Positions 53,885 through 61,987 of a stretch of DNA of 64,000 nucleotides are shown here, one piece after another. Below the pieces are notes generated by a model. The model searched no databases and was not told the DNA's origin. It saw nothing but the letters and a program-made list of their open reading frames with translations. The position numbers were made by a program, and so were the translations under genes. The DNA comes from Agreia bicolorata (GTDB taxonomy: Bacteria > Actinomycetota > Actinomycetes > Actinomycetales > Microbacteriaceae), in the NCBI RefSeq assembly GCF_000938265.1, contig NZ_JYFC01000002.1, positions 62,001-126,000 of the forward strand, written 5' to 3'. Every line of letters starts with the position of its first letter. Position 1 is the stretch's first letter.

Positions 53885-54600
53885 GAGACGGCCCCGGATT
53901 CTGCTGCGAGCTCGGCGCTCTCGGCTCGCGTCAGCACGCCGCGGTCGAGTCGGAAGTGGTCGCGCGCGCGGGCGGCGATGGCTGGATCGTGGGTGATCGT
54001 CACGAGCGCTGCACCGGTTCGTGTTGCGACATCGTCGATCAGCTGCATCACCGAACTGCCGGTATCGAGGTCGAGAGCGCCGGTGGGCTCGTCGGCCAGA
54101 ATCAGCCGTGGACCGCGCACGAGTGACCGCGCGATCGCAACGCGTTGCTGCTCGCCGCCCGAGAGCCTGTCGGGCATGCTTTCCATTCGGTTGCCGAGGC
54201 CGACCTCTTCGAGCATGTCGGCGGCGAGCTTCTTGCGTCGCCAGAACGATCGGCCTTCCGCATAGAGCAGGGGCATGGCCACGTTCTCGAGGGCCGTGCG
54301 GCCTGGAAGCAGATTGAACTGCTGAAAGACGAAGCCGATCTGCGCGCCGCGCACCCGATCTCGGGCGGCACTGGAATAGGACTTGACCGGTCGGTCGTCG
54401 AATGTCAGCAGCCCGCTCGTGGGCATGTCGAGAAGGCCCAGCAGATTGAGGAGGGTGGACTTGCCCGAACCGGAGCGACCCACGATAGAGATGCGGTCGC
54501 CCGACTCGACCGTGAGGTCGACGCCGTTCAGAATGGTCAGGGCCGGCTGATCGGGCGGAATCACGGTGCGCGTGACGTCACGCAGTTCAAGCAGGCTCAC
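53881..54600 (-). CDS. ABC transporter ATP-binding protein (MacB/LolD-type)
   Basis: A 239-residue ATPase. ISIVGRSGSGKSTLLNLLGL is Walker A, FVFQQFNLLPGRTALENVAMPLLY is the Q-loop, DRLSGGEQQRVAIARSL is the signature and LILADEPTGALD is Walker B. The typical MacB/LolD pattern is complete. The GTG at 54600 overlaps the stop of the adaptor gene (GTGA) and is preferred to a frame extension inside that gene. Confidence 0.92.
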   Translation of the reverse strand: MSLLELRDVTRTVIPPDQPALTILNGVDLTVESGDRISIVGRSGSGKSTLLNLLGLLDMPTSGLLTFDDRPVKSYSSAARDRVRGAQIGFVFQQFNLLPGRTALENVAMPLLYAEGRSFWRRKKLAADMLEEVGLGNRMESMPDRLSGGEQQRVAIARSLVRGPRLILADEPTGALDLDTGSSVMQLIDDVATRTGAALVTITHDPAIAARARDHFRLDRGVLTRAESAELAAESGAVS

Positions 54601-55670
54601 CGGGCGATGACCCCGCCGCAGTCCATCGCACCGGGAGGGCAACCCGACGGGTCGGCCAGCGCACCGGGTGCGAATTGCAGAATCTGATCGCCCTCGACCA
54701 GTCCGCCGGTGATCTCGACCTGGCTTCCGTCGTTCAGCCCGAGGCCCACGGCACGCTCCTCTGTGCTGCCGTCGGCCAGAGACACCCAGACGGTGCCGCT
54801 CAGGGCGGCCCCGCGCACGGCGGTGGTCGGCACGACGAGCACGTTCTCGGCCTTGCCTCCGGAGATGGTCATCTCGGCGGCGAGGCCGGAGAAGACCGTG
54901 ATCTCGCCGGGGATCGCGCAGCTGACCGTGGTGGTCGACCCTCCGCCGCCTCCGGTTCCTCCGGTGCTTGCCCCGCCGACTGCTCCGCCGCCGGTCGTGT
55001 CGCCGCCCGTGTTTCCGCCTTCGCTGCCGGCCAGCGGGGTCGTGATGCGCAGGCCCGTGCAGGTGAATGCGGCGGGCCCGCCGGTGATGGCGATCGAGGC
55101 ATCCGTCGGCTGGTCGACCAGTCGGTAGCGCTGCTCGGGCTGAAGCGATCCTGAGACCGAGAAGGTGGGCGGCGCGATCTGCCCGGCGACCATGCCGATC
55201 GTCACGTCTTGCCCCGAGATCACGCCGAGCGAGCTGAGCACGCCGGCCGCCGGCGCGGTGACCTGCTCGTAGCGGTAGATCTTGGGCTTTGTCTTGCCTT
55301 CTTCGTCGATGCTGTCTTCGGGCGAGCGCACGATCTCGACCTTGACGTCGAAGACGGTGTCGCCGGCCGCGACCACTGAACCCTGGGGAAAGAAGATCTC
55401 ATCGACGGTTCCGGCAGCGGTCGACTTGAGCGGCGCGGCCGGATCGGCGGTCACGGTGGACTGCACCACGACATCGTTCACGATCGTGCCCAGCGCGACG
55501 GGGATGACTGGTTCGACGATCTCGCCGGTGGGAACCGCAGACACATCGTCGGTCTTGTCAGGGAAGAAGGCGAGTTTGCCCAGGGCCACGGCGATGGCGG
55601 CAATCAGCAGAATGCGCACCACGGGAAAGACCCACTTTCGAACCACGCCCACGCCCACTCCTTTGTTCAT
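54597..55670 (-). CDS. Membrane-fusion/adaptor-like protein (MacA-like)
   Basis: A 357-residue protein with one N-terminal membrane anchor (about 12-33) and an extracytoplasmic domain. APLKSTAAGTVDEIFFPQGSVVAAGDTVFDV is a lipoyl-like half-motif, GVLSSLGVISGQDVTIG is the other half, and VLVVPTTAVRG is the usual HlyD/MacA C-terminal signature. An extended Gly/Thr-rich insert (about 222-258) interrupts the beta domain. In Gram-positives such adaptors serve MacB-like exporters; the substrate is unknown. First gene of a three-gene operon. Confidence 0.87.
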   Translation of the reverse strand: MNKGVGVGVVRKWVFPVVRILLIAAIAVALGKLAFFPDKTDDVSAVPTGEIVEPVIPVALGTIVNDVVVQSTVTADPAAPLKSTAAGTVDEIFFPQGSVVAAGDTVFDVKVEIVRSPEDSIDEEGKTKPKIYRYEQVTAPAAGVLSSLGVISGQDVTIGMVAGQIAPPTFSVSGSLQPEQRYRLVDQPTDASIAITGGPAAFTCTGLRITTPLAGSEGGNTGGDTTGGGAVGGASTGGTGGGGGSTTTVSCAIPGEITVFSGLAAEMTISGGKAENVLVVPTTAVRGAALSGTVWVSLADGSTEERAVGLGLNDGSQVEITGGLVEGDQILQFAPGALADPSGCPPGAMDCGGVIAR

Positions 55671-55718
55671 TACCCGTCGACTATTGCAGAAAGCGTCATG
55701 CCTTCGCGTGCAGTGCAG

Positions 55719-55780
55719 TCTCGCATGATGAGACGCGGAGTCTCATCGTGGACTCTGATGTGTGCGCGTCGCATGCGAGA
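55719..55780. promoter_or_regulatory. Cluster of palindromes upstream of the efflux operon
   Basis: GATGAGAC-gcgga-GTCTCATC (55727-55747), the 10-bp palindrome TCGCATGCGA (55769-55778) and the inverted pair TCTCGCATG (55719-55727) and CATGCGAGA (55772-55780) lie in one 62-bp stretch of the 140-bp gap between divergent genes. Several operators or one complex binding site are likely. Confidence 0.5.
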
Positions 55781-55810
55781 TTAGATACGGTCACGGAAGG
55801 AGAAGTTTCG

Positions 55811-56359
55811 ATGGAACAGGCAGCTTATGGCGCGCGTGCCGTCGAAGACTGGATGTCGCAACACTCCGCCGAGATCGGGTGGCGGCCCTTGTCTGGCGGG
55901 CATTCTGGCGCGTTCGATCTCGGCCCAGATTCTTCACACGCTGCCGTTCTGCAGCATGTCGATGACGAGTGGTGTCTTCAGCTCGACACCGCGAAAGGGC
56001 GCAGCCTTCCCGTACTCGGCCCCGTGGACTCGCCTCTCGAGGTGCTTCTCGACGCGTTGATGTTCGCGATCTACATGCGTGCCACGGCAGAGGTCGATCG
56101 AGCTGATCGAACCGCAAGCGCGCAACTATCTCTCCTGCTTCACCGACTGGCAGAGGCCACCAACGACGCGCGCTACGGAGGCCGCGCTTCGCTGCTGCTC
56201 GCCGGTCATGCTGTTAAAGACGACCACCCTGTCGAGGCTCGTTCCCGAGCAGAAGACGCGATCCGGCTCTTCGGCATCGCACGAGATCTCACGGCGCAGG
56301 AGACTGCGCGAACCGTGCTCGCCGATCTTCCCCGATTGATGAGCCGTCAGGAACGCTGA
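55811..56359 (+). CDS. Hypothetical protein of 182 residues
   Basis: A 182-residue soluble protein. AYGARAVEDWMSQHSAEIGWRPLSGGHSGAFDLG opens it and a helical half follows, with VLLDALMFAIYMRATAEVDRADRT and LLLHRLAEATNDARYGGRASLLLAGHAVKDDHPVEARSRAEDAIRLFG. I do not recognise a family or a catalytic motif; the tail has a loosely TPR-like rhythm. The ATG at 55811 is set by AAGGAGA eight bases upstream. It is divergent from the efflux operon across a palindrome-rich region and could take part in its control. Confidence 0.65.
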   Translation: MEQAAYGARAVEDWMSQHSAEIGWRPLSGGHSGAFDLGPDSSHAAVLQHVDDEWCLQLDTAKGRSLPVLGPVDSPLEVLLDALMFAIYMRATAEVDRADRTASAQLSLLLHRLAEATNDARYGGRASLLLAGHAVKDDHPVEARSRAEDAIRLFGIARDLTAQETARTVLADLPRLMSRQER

Positions 56360-56388
56360 GCGGCTCCGTCGCGTCGTGCCTGCACAGG

Positions 56389-57639
56389 TTAGAGTCGCGC
56401 GACGAGCGTGCGAGCCGCCTCGATCGTGAGTCGGCGATCGTGAGTGAGGATGAACTCGTAGGTGTCGTTCGTCGGTGATGGTTCACCCAGCTGACGCGCT
56501 GCCAGGGTTGCGGCGAAGTTCGGGGAGATCACGACGACATTCCATTCGGCGACCAGGGGGTCGGTCTCGTCGAGTTCGACGGCGCACACGGAGTCGCTGA
56601 GGGTCAGCTCGTCGAAGCCGTGACCGAAGGCACCGACGAAGGCCGCCGTGCGACCCAATGGGTAATACCGTTCCACCGCCCAGTCGTCGAAGTTGTCTCG
56701 ATGCTGGAAGGTTGCGAACACCAGAGCTGAGTCGCCTTCGACGGCCGCGCGGGCCTCGAGGAACAGGCTGATCTGCAGAAGCAGCCCGCGGTTCGAGATG
56801 TGGGCCTCGCGTCGTTCTGCCGCAACAGAGAAGGGAGTGTCCTGGCGAAGCCCGGCGAGGCGTCCCGACGGTGCCGGCCGCACGCCGGACAGATAGGGAA
56901 GGGTTGCGGGCAGCGCGCCGGCGCCTCCGTAGAACGGCCCCTGGGCGAGCGTCGCCCCGAGCGCCCTGGCAGTGAGAACCTGCTGTTCGGTCTCGACCCC
57001 GTGGGCCAGCACCAGGCATCCGCTCGCCTCGGCGTATGCCGAGACGCCACTGAGAACGGATGCGAGTCGCTGGTCGGGGAGTTCGCTGATGATCTTCAGG
57101 TCGAGGCAGATCACATCTGGAGCCACGGCGGGCAGCAGCGCGAGGGTGTGCGGGTCGACGCCCACCTCGGTGATGGCGATCGCCCATCCCTGGTCGCGGA
57201 TGTGCACAATCGCCCGGAGGAGGGGCGCGAGGTCGGTGTCGACCAGTGTGTGGCCGGCGATCTCGAGAACCATCGGATGCGCCAGGGCTGCCTCGTCGTC
57301 GGCAAGTCCGGCGATGGTCGATGGCGCCGCGCTGAAGAACAGGCTCCGTGGAGCCGAGAGGCCCGAGCGCTCCGCCGTGCTGATCGCATCGGTGCGGCTG
57401 ACCGTATCGAAGTCGACCATTCTGTCGGACTCGGCGGCTGCCGCGAGAAGTGCCTCGCGCGACTCCAGAGGGGAGCCATGCGGCCCCCGAGTGTTCGTTC
57501 CGTAGGCGACGACAGACATGGAGTCGAGGTCGAAGATGGGTTGAAAACTGGTGTGAACGAGGCCGCTTTCGAGAATGCGACTGAGCTCCGCGCTCGCCGC
57601 ATAACGAGCTGCGGTGTCGGATCGCTGGGACGCATTCAC
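56389..57639 (-). CDS. Degenerate EAL domain plus DICT sensory domain protein
   Basis: A 416-residue protein. The N-terminal half (about 20-260) follows the EAL phosphodiesterase fold (TSFQPIFDLDSMSVVAYGT, LVLAHGVETEQQVLTARALGATLAQGPFYGGAG), but the EAL triplet is replaced (AYGTNTRG), the DDFG-like and KxD positions are changed (TEVGVDP, DLKII) and the EGVET Glu is His. It is therefore probably not a c-di-GMP hydrolase. The C-terminal half (about 290-416) is a DICT-type domain (LLLQISLFLEARAAVEGDSALVFATFQHRDNF, YYPLGRTAAFVGAFG). It may sense light or a small ligand. The start is a GTG. Confidence 0.82.
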   Translation of the reverse strand: MNASQRSDTAARYAASAELSRILESGLVHTSFQPIFDLDSMSVVAYGTNTRGPHGSPLESREALLAAAAESDRMVDFDTVSRTDAISTAERSGLSAPRSLFFSAAPSTIAGLADDEAALAHPMVLEIAGHTLVDTDLAPLLRAIVHIRDQGWAIAITEVGVDPHTLALLPAVAPDVICLDLKIISELPDQRLASVLSGVSAYAEASGCLVLAHGVETEQQVLTARALGATLAQGPFYGGAGALPATLPYLSGVRPAPSGRLAGLRQDTPFSVAAERREAHISNRGLLLQISLFLEARAAVEGDSALVFATFQHRDNFDDWAVERYYPLGRTAAFVGAFGHGFDELTLSDSVCAVELDETDPLVAEWNVVVISPNFAATLAARQLGEPSPTNDTYEFILTHDRRLTIEAARTLVARL

Positions 57640-57752
57640 GGGAATTAATCATGACATCGATAGCGCTCTCAGTGGGGCCGAACGGTGCCCCCTGTTCGGG
57701 GCGAATATTCTCGCGATCTGCCACAGTGCCGGGTCGCCTCGAAAAATAGTGC

Positions 57753-57784
57753 GTTCACGCATCGTTCACCCACGTTCGGGGTTG
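57753..57784 (+). promoter_or_regulatory. PHO-box-like direct repeats before the PAP2 phosphatase gene
   Basis: GTTCAC begins at 57753 and 57764, and GTTC again at 57774, with unit spacing of 11 and 10 bp. The pattern GTTCACG...GTTCACC...GTTCG matches PHO boxes bound by PhoP in Streptomyces. The boxes end just upstream of the -10 candidate. Confidence 0.55.
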
Positions 57785-57791
57785 ATCGATC

Positions 57792-57797
57792 TAGCGT
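57792..57797 (+). promoter_or_regulatory. Leaderless-type -10 box TAGCGT for the PAP2 phosphatase gene
   Basis: TAGCGT, six bases (TACTTT), then the GTG start at 57804. It has the same sequence and spacing as the sbcD promoter. Confidence 0.5.
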
Positions 57798-57803
57798 TAC
57801 TTT

Positions 57804-59420
57804 GTGAACCAACGATTCCGCTTCTTTCGCCTGTCCGGAGCCGTGACGATCCCGGTTGTCACCGTTGCCCTTCTTGCCCTGAGCGCTCCTCTCGCCGCTT
57901 CGGCCGCCTCCTCCTATCCGAGTGACACGGCCAAGCCCGATCTGCCGTCGTTGCTGAGCGGTTACACCTCGCTCTGGCAGTCCGACGGCGTGAACGATCT
58001 GCACGGAACGGTCGTCGATGCCTCCACTCTCGCGCGCAACGATGAGCTCGCGGTCTGGATCAACGGGCACGCGACTCCGGCGCAGCAGTTCCTCGCCCTG
58101 CAGGACTCCGAGTACCAGCCCTCTGACAACTCGGCCTACGACCAGTCGATCACTATTTCGACGGCCCTCGGTTCGGTGCTCGGCCCGATCTACGTGACGG
58201 GAAGGCAGAACGGATCGCTGCCGCTGACGAGCGCCCTGATCAACAGCTCGAACGGCACCAGCGGCGCATATGTGAGCACCGGCGCGTCGAAGGCGGCCTT
58301 CAGCTACCCTCGACCGTTCTTGCCGACAGACCCGTCGACTCCTGCGGTGGCGGGTGACGACCCGGGATGCGCTCCGACCGTCGTGAACGCGTCGTCGCTG
58401 ACCTCGAACCGCGTCGGTGCACCCTATGCCTCCTCGCAGGGGAATCTATTGATCACACGAGTGCCGTCGGTCGTCGACACCACCCACCAGTTCTCGACCA
58501 ACGATGTGAGCCTTAGTGCCGCTTACAACAGCACCGGCATCTGCACGGGCGGCGCCTTTCCCAGCGGCCACACGACGACCGCCTACCAGGCGGGCATCAC
58601 CCTGGCCACGCTGCTGCCGAGCCTCGCCCCCGAGATCCTGACCCGCGCATCCGAAGCCGGCAACGACCGCATCGTTCTCGGCGTGCACTACCCGCTCGAC
58701 ATCATGGGCGGGCGTATCAGTGGCGAGGCCGCGCTCGCGGCCCGCTGGTCTGACGCGAAGTACCGCACCGAGGTGCTCGAGCCCGCACAGAAAGAGCTGA
58801 TCGACTACCTGCAGCAGCAGTGCGGCGGAACTCTCGACGCTTGCCTAGCTCGCGGCGCCGCGTACCAGTCGAACCCTTACGGGGGTCAGGCCATCCCGGG
58901 TGGCACATCGCAGATCGTGACCGACCGCTCCAGTGCGGTCGCGGTGTACGGGGAACGACTCGACTACGGCTTCACGAAGACGGGGCCGGTGGCCCAGGCG
59001 CCGTCGGTGCCCGCCGGCGCGGAGAACCTGCTGCTGAGCACGTTCCCGAGCCTGAGTGATGCCCAGCGCGCTTCCGTTCTGGCGCAGACCGAGATCTCGT
59101 CGGGCGACCCACTCGATGCCTCGGGCTCCGCGGGCGGCTCATGGCAACGGTTGAACCTCGCCGCGGCAACGAGCGCGACGGTTCAGCTGAACGCCGATGG
59201 ATCTGTGACGGTCGCGTCGGTCGGTGGAAAAGCCGCCGTGCTGCCCGTCGCGGCCACGAACGTGACCGACCCTGGAGCGGCGGCTGCCGCATCCGGGTCG
59301 TCGTCGCTCGCGGCGACCGGGCTGGATGCCGAGCCGATCCTTGTCGGTTCCGTTGCGGCGACGCTGCTCGGCCTGGGTATGGTCGCGGCGCTGGGCATGC
59401 GGCGCAGACGCACTCGTTGA
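57804..59420 (+). CDS. Secreted PAP2-family phosphatase with LAATG sorting signal
   Basis: A 538-residue exported acid phosphatase-like protein. Signal peptide (about 1-37), then a PAP2 core with CTGGAFPSGHTTTAY (catalytic His) and DRIVLGVHYPLDIMGG (nucleophile region). The C-terminus reads SSLAATG, a hydrophobic segment and RRRR, the layout of a class E sortase (LAxTG) substrate, so it should be wall-linked. It releases phosphate from organic esters; a PHO-box-like sequence upstream agrees with phosphate-starvation control. GTG start, leaderless -10 box. No sortase gene is in the window. Confidence 0.9.
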   Translation: MNQRFRFFRLSGAVTIPVVTVALLALSAPLAASAASSYPSDTAKPDLPSLLSGYTSLWQSDGVNDLHGTVVDASTLARNDELAVWINGHATPAQQFLALQDSEYQPSDNSAYDQSITISTALGSVLGPIYVTGRQNGSLPLTSALINSSNGTSGAYVSTGASKAAFSYPRPFLPTDPSTPAVAGDDPGCAPTVVNASSLTSNRVGAPYASSQGNLLITRVPSVVDTTHQFSTNDVSLSAAYNSTGICTGGAFPSGHTTTAYQAGITLATLLPSLAPEILTRASEAGNDRIVLGVHYPLDIMGGRISGEAALAARWSDAKYRTEVLEPAQKELIDYLQQQCGGTLDACLARGAAYQSNPYGGQAIPGGTSQIVTDRSSAVAVYGERLDYGFTKTGPVAQAPSVPAGAENLLLSTFPSLSDAQRASVLAQTEISSGDPLDASGSAGGSWQRLNLAAATSATVQLNADGSVTVASVGGKAAVLPVAATNVTDPGAAAAASGSSSLAATGLDAEPILVGSVAATLLGLGMVAALGMRRRRTR

Positions 59421-59435
59421 CGTCTCGCTATCGAG

Positions 59436-59494
59436 CGCGGGTGTTCTCGCTGAGCGCGGTGGTCTGACCGCCGCGCTGGGCGAGAACACCCGCG
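59436..59494. terminator. Long cruciform between convergent PAP2 and hydrolase genes
   Basis: Perfect 15-bp arms (59436-59450 and 59480-59494) and an inner AGCGCGGTGG/CCGCCGCGCT stem with one mismatch form a hairpin of nearly 60 bases. It lies between two convergent genes and fits a bidirectional terminator without T-runs. Confidence 0.65.
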
Positions 59495-59534
59495 TTCGCG
59501 TTCGCGGGCGCGTGTGCGCTCGCGAACTGTTGGG

Positions 59535-60332
59535 CTACTGCCCGAGCGATTGCTGGCGGAGCCAGACCAGAATCTCGGTGGCGAGCTGGTTCCAACCGTG
59601 GTCGATGGTTAGAGAATGACCCCGGTCGGTGAACGTGATGAGTTCGGTCACGGCGTTCGAGTTGCGATACTGCGCAAGCGTCGCGTCGACGACGGTCTCG
59701 GGAACCGTGTGATCCTGGCCGCCGGCGATCAGCAGCAGGGGAGCGCGATCGTCGTTGCCGGTGGCGACCTCGGCCTCTGAATGCACGGCGAAGTTCGCCA
59801 CGGCCGCCTGAAAGAGCGGGCGCGCCGGCGACGGGATGTTCCAGGCTCTCCATAGGGCTGACGACTCCTCTTCGCTGAGGGCGTTGCCGAAGCCGAAGCG
59901 CCACTGCTCCTCGGTGAGTGACACGGCCTTGTGAAGATTGCCGGGATTGCCGAGCACCGGGAATGACGACCGCAGTTGATTGAGCGGCAGCGGAAGCACA
60001 CCCTTGATCTGCGCCGGGTCGATGGCTACCCCGGCGGCCCCGTAGCCCTGCCCCAGCAGCTTCTCGACGACGAGGCCGCCGAACGAGTGACCGATGAGAA
60101 TGGGCTGCACGTCGAACGAGTCGGCGATGGTCTGAAAGTGGGCGACGACATCGTCGATGGTCTTGTCTGCTGCGTCATCGGGGTGTGCGCGGGATGCCTC
60201 GACGGTGTCGTGCTCACCCGGCCAGAGCGGGGCCACAGCGGTGTATCCCTCGTTCTCGAACAGATCGATCCAGGGTTGCCAGCTGGACGCGTGCACCCAG
60301 AGACCATGGATGAAGACAACGGGCTGCGGCAT
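59535..60332 (-). CDS. Alpha/beta hydrolase
   Basis: A 265-residue hydrolase: VVFIHGLWVHASSWQPW (oxyanion region), ILIGHSFGGLVVEKLL (nucleophile Ser about 83), LLIAGGQDHTVPE (Asp) and DRGHSLTID (His). The full catalytic triad is visible. Substrate is unknown; the family includes lipases, esterases and haloperoxidase-like enzymes. AAAGGAAA is seven bases before the ATG. Confidence 0.9.
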   Translation of the reverse strand: MPQPVVFIHGLWVHASSWQPWIDLFENEGYTAVAPLWPGEHDTVEASRAHPDDAADKTIDDVVAHFQTIADSFDVQPILIGHSFGGLVVEKLLGQGYGAAGVAIDPAQIKGVLPLPLNQLRSSFPVLGNPGNLHKAVSLTEEQWRFGFGNALSEEESSALWRAWNIPSPARPLFQAAVANFAVHSEAEVATGNDDRAPLLLIAGGQDHTVPETVVDATLAQYRNSNAVTELITFTDRGHSLTIDHGWNQLATEILVWLRQQSLGQ

Positions 60333-60469
60333 GAGATTTCCTTTCGACAGAATGGAAAAGCACTGTGCTCACACCATAGGACTGCGGCTAGGGCCCTGTC
60401 GCGGGTCTCGTGCAATCGGCGGGCAGTGGAGATTTTTTCTGCTCCTCCACAGCTGTCTCCTCGTCTAGG

Positions 60470-60478
60470 TTATCCACA
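60470..60478 (+). promoter_or_regulatory. Perfect DnaA-box-like 9-mer TTATCCACA
   Basis: TTATCCACA is identical to the strongest E. coli DnaA box. It lies in the 216-bp gap between an alpha/beta hydrolase and the DUF222-HNH gene. Only this copy was noticed, so it is not an origin, but it could bind DnaA as a regulator or titration site. Confidence 0.35.
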
Positions 60479-60548
60479 GCATAAACACCTGATCATCGGT
60501 CGGTTGCGCGTGAAACCCAATGTCGGTGGCTACTGTTTGACTTCTCGT

Positions 60549-61928
60549 ATGGACCTCCTCGACGCATCCCTTGGCGATATCGCCGCGCGGCTGCGCGAGC
60601 TCCTCGAGACCAAGCGGGCGGCAGCGGCAGAGGTCGCGCACGAGTCCCGCCGAGAACTCGACTCCGCGGGCCTGGCGTACCGGCACGGGTTCTCGTCGGC
60701 GAAGAAGCTCCTCGCCGCCACGGCGAATGTGTCTGAGCGCACTGCGGCGACCCGCATCGGTTTGGGTCAACGACTGCGCTCGTCCGTTTCATTGTCGGGC
60801 ACTCCGAATCCGAGTTTCTTCCCGGTGGTCGAGTCGGCGTTCTTCGCCGGCCGGGTCGGGGTCGATGCGGCGGCCGCGATCTGTCGCACCCTGTCGGAGG
60901 TGGTGAACCGCACCGGCTGGTCCGCTGCCATCGACCAAGCAGAGCGGCATCTGGTGGCGGCAGCGACTGCGACCGTGGGTGGCGCGATCGATTGCGACGA
61001 CATCTCACCGCAACCGAGGCTGTACACGGTTGAGGAGATCGCCCGGCTGGCGGCTCGTATCAGGGAGCATCTTGATCCCGATGGTGCGGAACCCCGCGAT
61101 GCGGCCAAGCAGTCTCTTCGGGGGTTCAGCTATCCCAAGGTCGGAGCCGATGGCGTGGCCCGCGGCCGCTATGCCCTCCCGCCCTTGCAGCTGGGTGTGT
61201 TCCTCGCCGCGGTCGACTCGATCCTCAGCCCGCGCACTCCCGACCACGGTGAGTCAGGCACCGATTCGAGCCCTGCGGATGAGGTGAAGAACAGGGAGGG
61301 CGCTGTCTCTACGACAGACGACGATGCCCTCATCGATATCCGCACGTTCGAGCAGAAGCTCCTCGACGCCGTTATGACCCTCATCGAGATGGCCGCCGCG
61401 TCCCCTGCTGCGTCACGTCTGAATGGTGCGGCCCCTACGGTGAACGTGCACGTCACCCTCGACGACCTGAAGGCCGGCCGTGGTGTCGGTTGGATCGATG
61501 GCAGCACCGAACCCATACCGATCAGTACCGTTACCCAACTTCAATGCGATGGCAACACCATCCCCATCCTCTTCGGCCCCCACGGTGAGGTTCTGAACCA
61601 GGGCAAGACTCAACGATTGGCGACCCGGCGACAACGCAGGGCGCTCGCCGCCCGCGACGGCGGATGCGTGATGCCGGGATGCTCGGTGCCGCCATCGCGA
61701 TGTCAGGCGCACCATGTCATCCCGTGGGTCAGCATCAGTTATCTGCCGGGCAAAACCGATCTAGACAACCTGGCACTGCTCTGCCCGTTCCACCACGCCA
61801 CGATCCACACCTCTGCGTGGACTCTCGTCATGATCCACGGCAGACCCCATGTGAAACCGCCAGCCTGGCAAGACCCGCGCCGCGCACCAAGACCCGCCAC
61901 ACGCCAACGCACAGGTCCACCGTGGTGA
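60549..61928 (+). CDS. DUF222-HNH endonuclease domain protein (13E12 repeat family)
   Basis: A 459-residue protein. The N-terminal DUF222 region (about 20-330) has LAYRHGFSSAKKLLAATANVSERTAATRIGLGQRL and FAGRVGVDAAAAICRTL. The C-terminal HNH part has CVMPGCSVPPSRCQAHHVIPW, TDLDNLALLCPFHHATIH (two CxxC-like pairs and the HH..N..H set). Related to REP13E12 of Mycobacterium and found many times in Microbacteriaceae genomes; the cell role is unknown, possibly a genomic parasite-like nuclease. The start is MDLLDASLGD, with a TACTGT -10 candidate twelve bases before it. Confidence 0.9.
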   Translation: MDLLDASLGDIAARLRELLETKRAAAAEVAHESRRELDSAGLAYRHGFSSAKKLLAATANVSERTAATRIGLGQRLRSSVSLSGTPNPSFFPVVESAFFAGRVGVDAAAAICRTLSEVVNRTGWSAAIDQAERHLVAAATATVGGAIDCDDISPQPRLYTVEEIARLAARIREHLDPDGAEPRDAAKQSLRGFSYPKVGADGVARGRYALPPLQLGVFLAAVDSILSPRTPDHGESGTDSSPADEVKNREGAVSTTDDDALIDIRTFEQKLLDAVMTLIEMAAASPAASRLNGAAPTVNVHVTLDDLKAGRGVGWIDGSTEPIPISTVTQLQCDGNTIPILFGPHGEVLNQGKTQRLATRRQRRALAARDGGCVMPGCSVPPSRCQAHHVIPWVSISYLPGKTDLDNLALLCPFHHATIHTSAWTLVMIHGRPHVKPPAWQDPRRAPRPATRQRTGPPW

Positions 61929-61987
61929 TCCGGTTGGCAATGCTTGAGGGCCGACCGTCGGCCAGTGAGTGAGTGGCGGCCTCGGGC

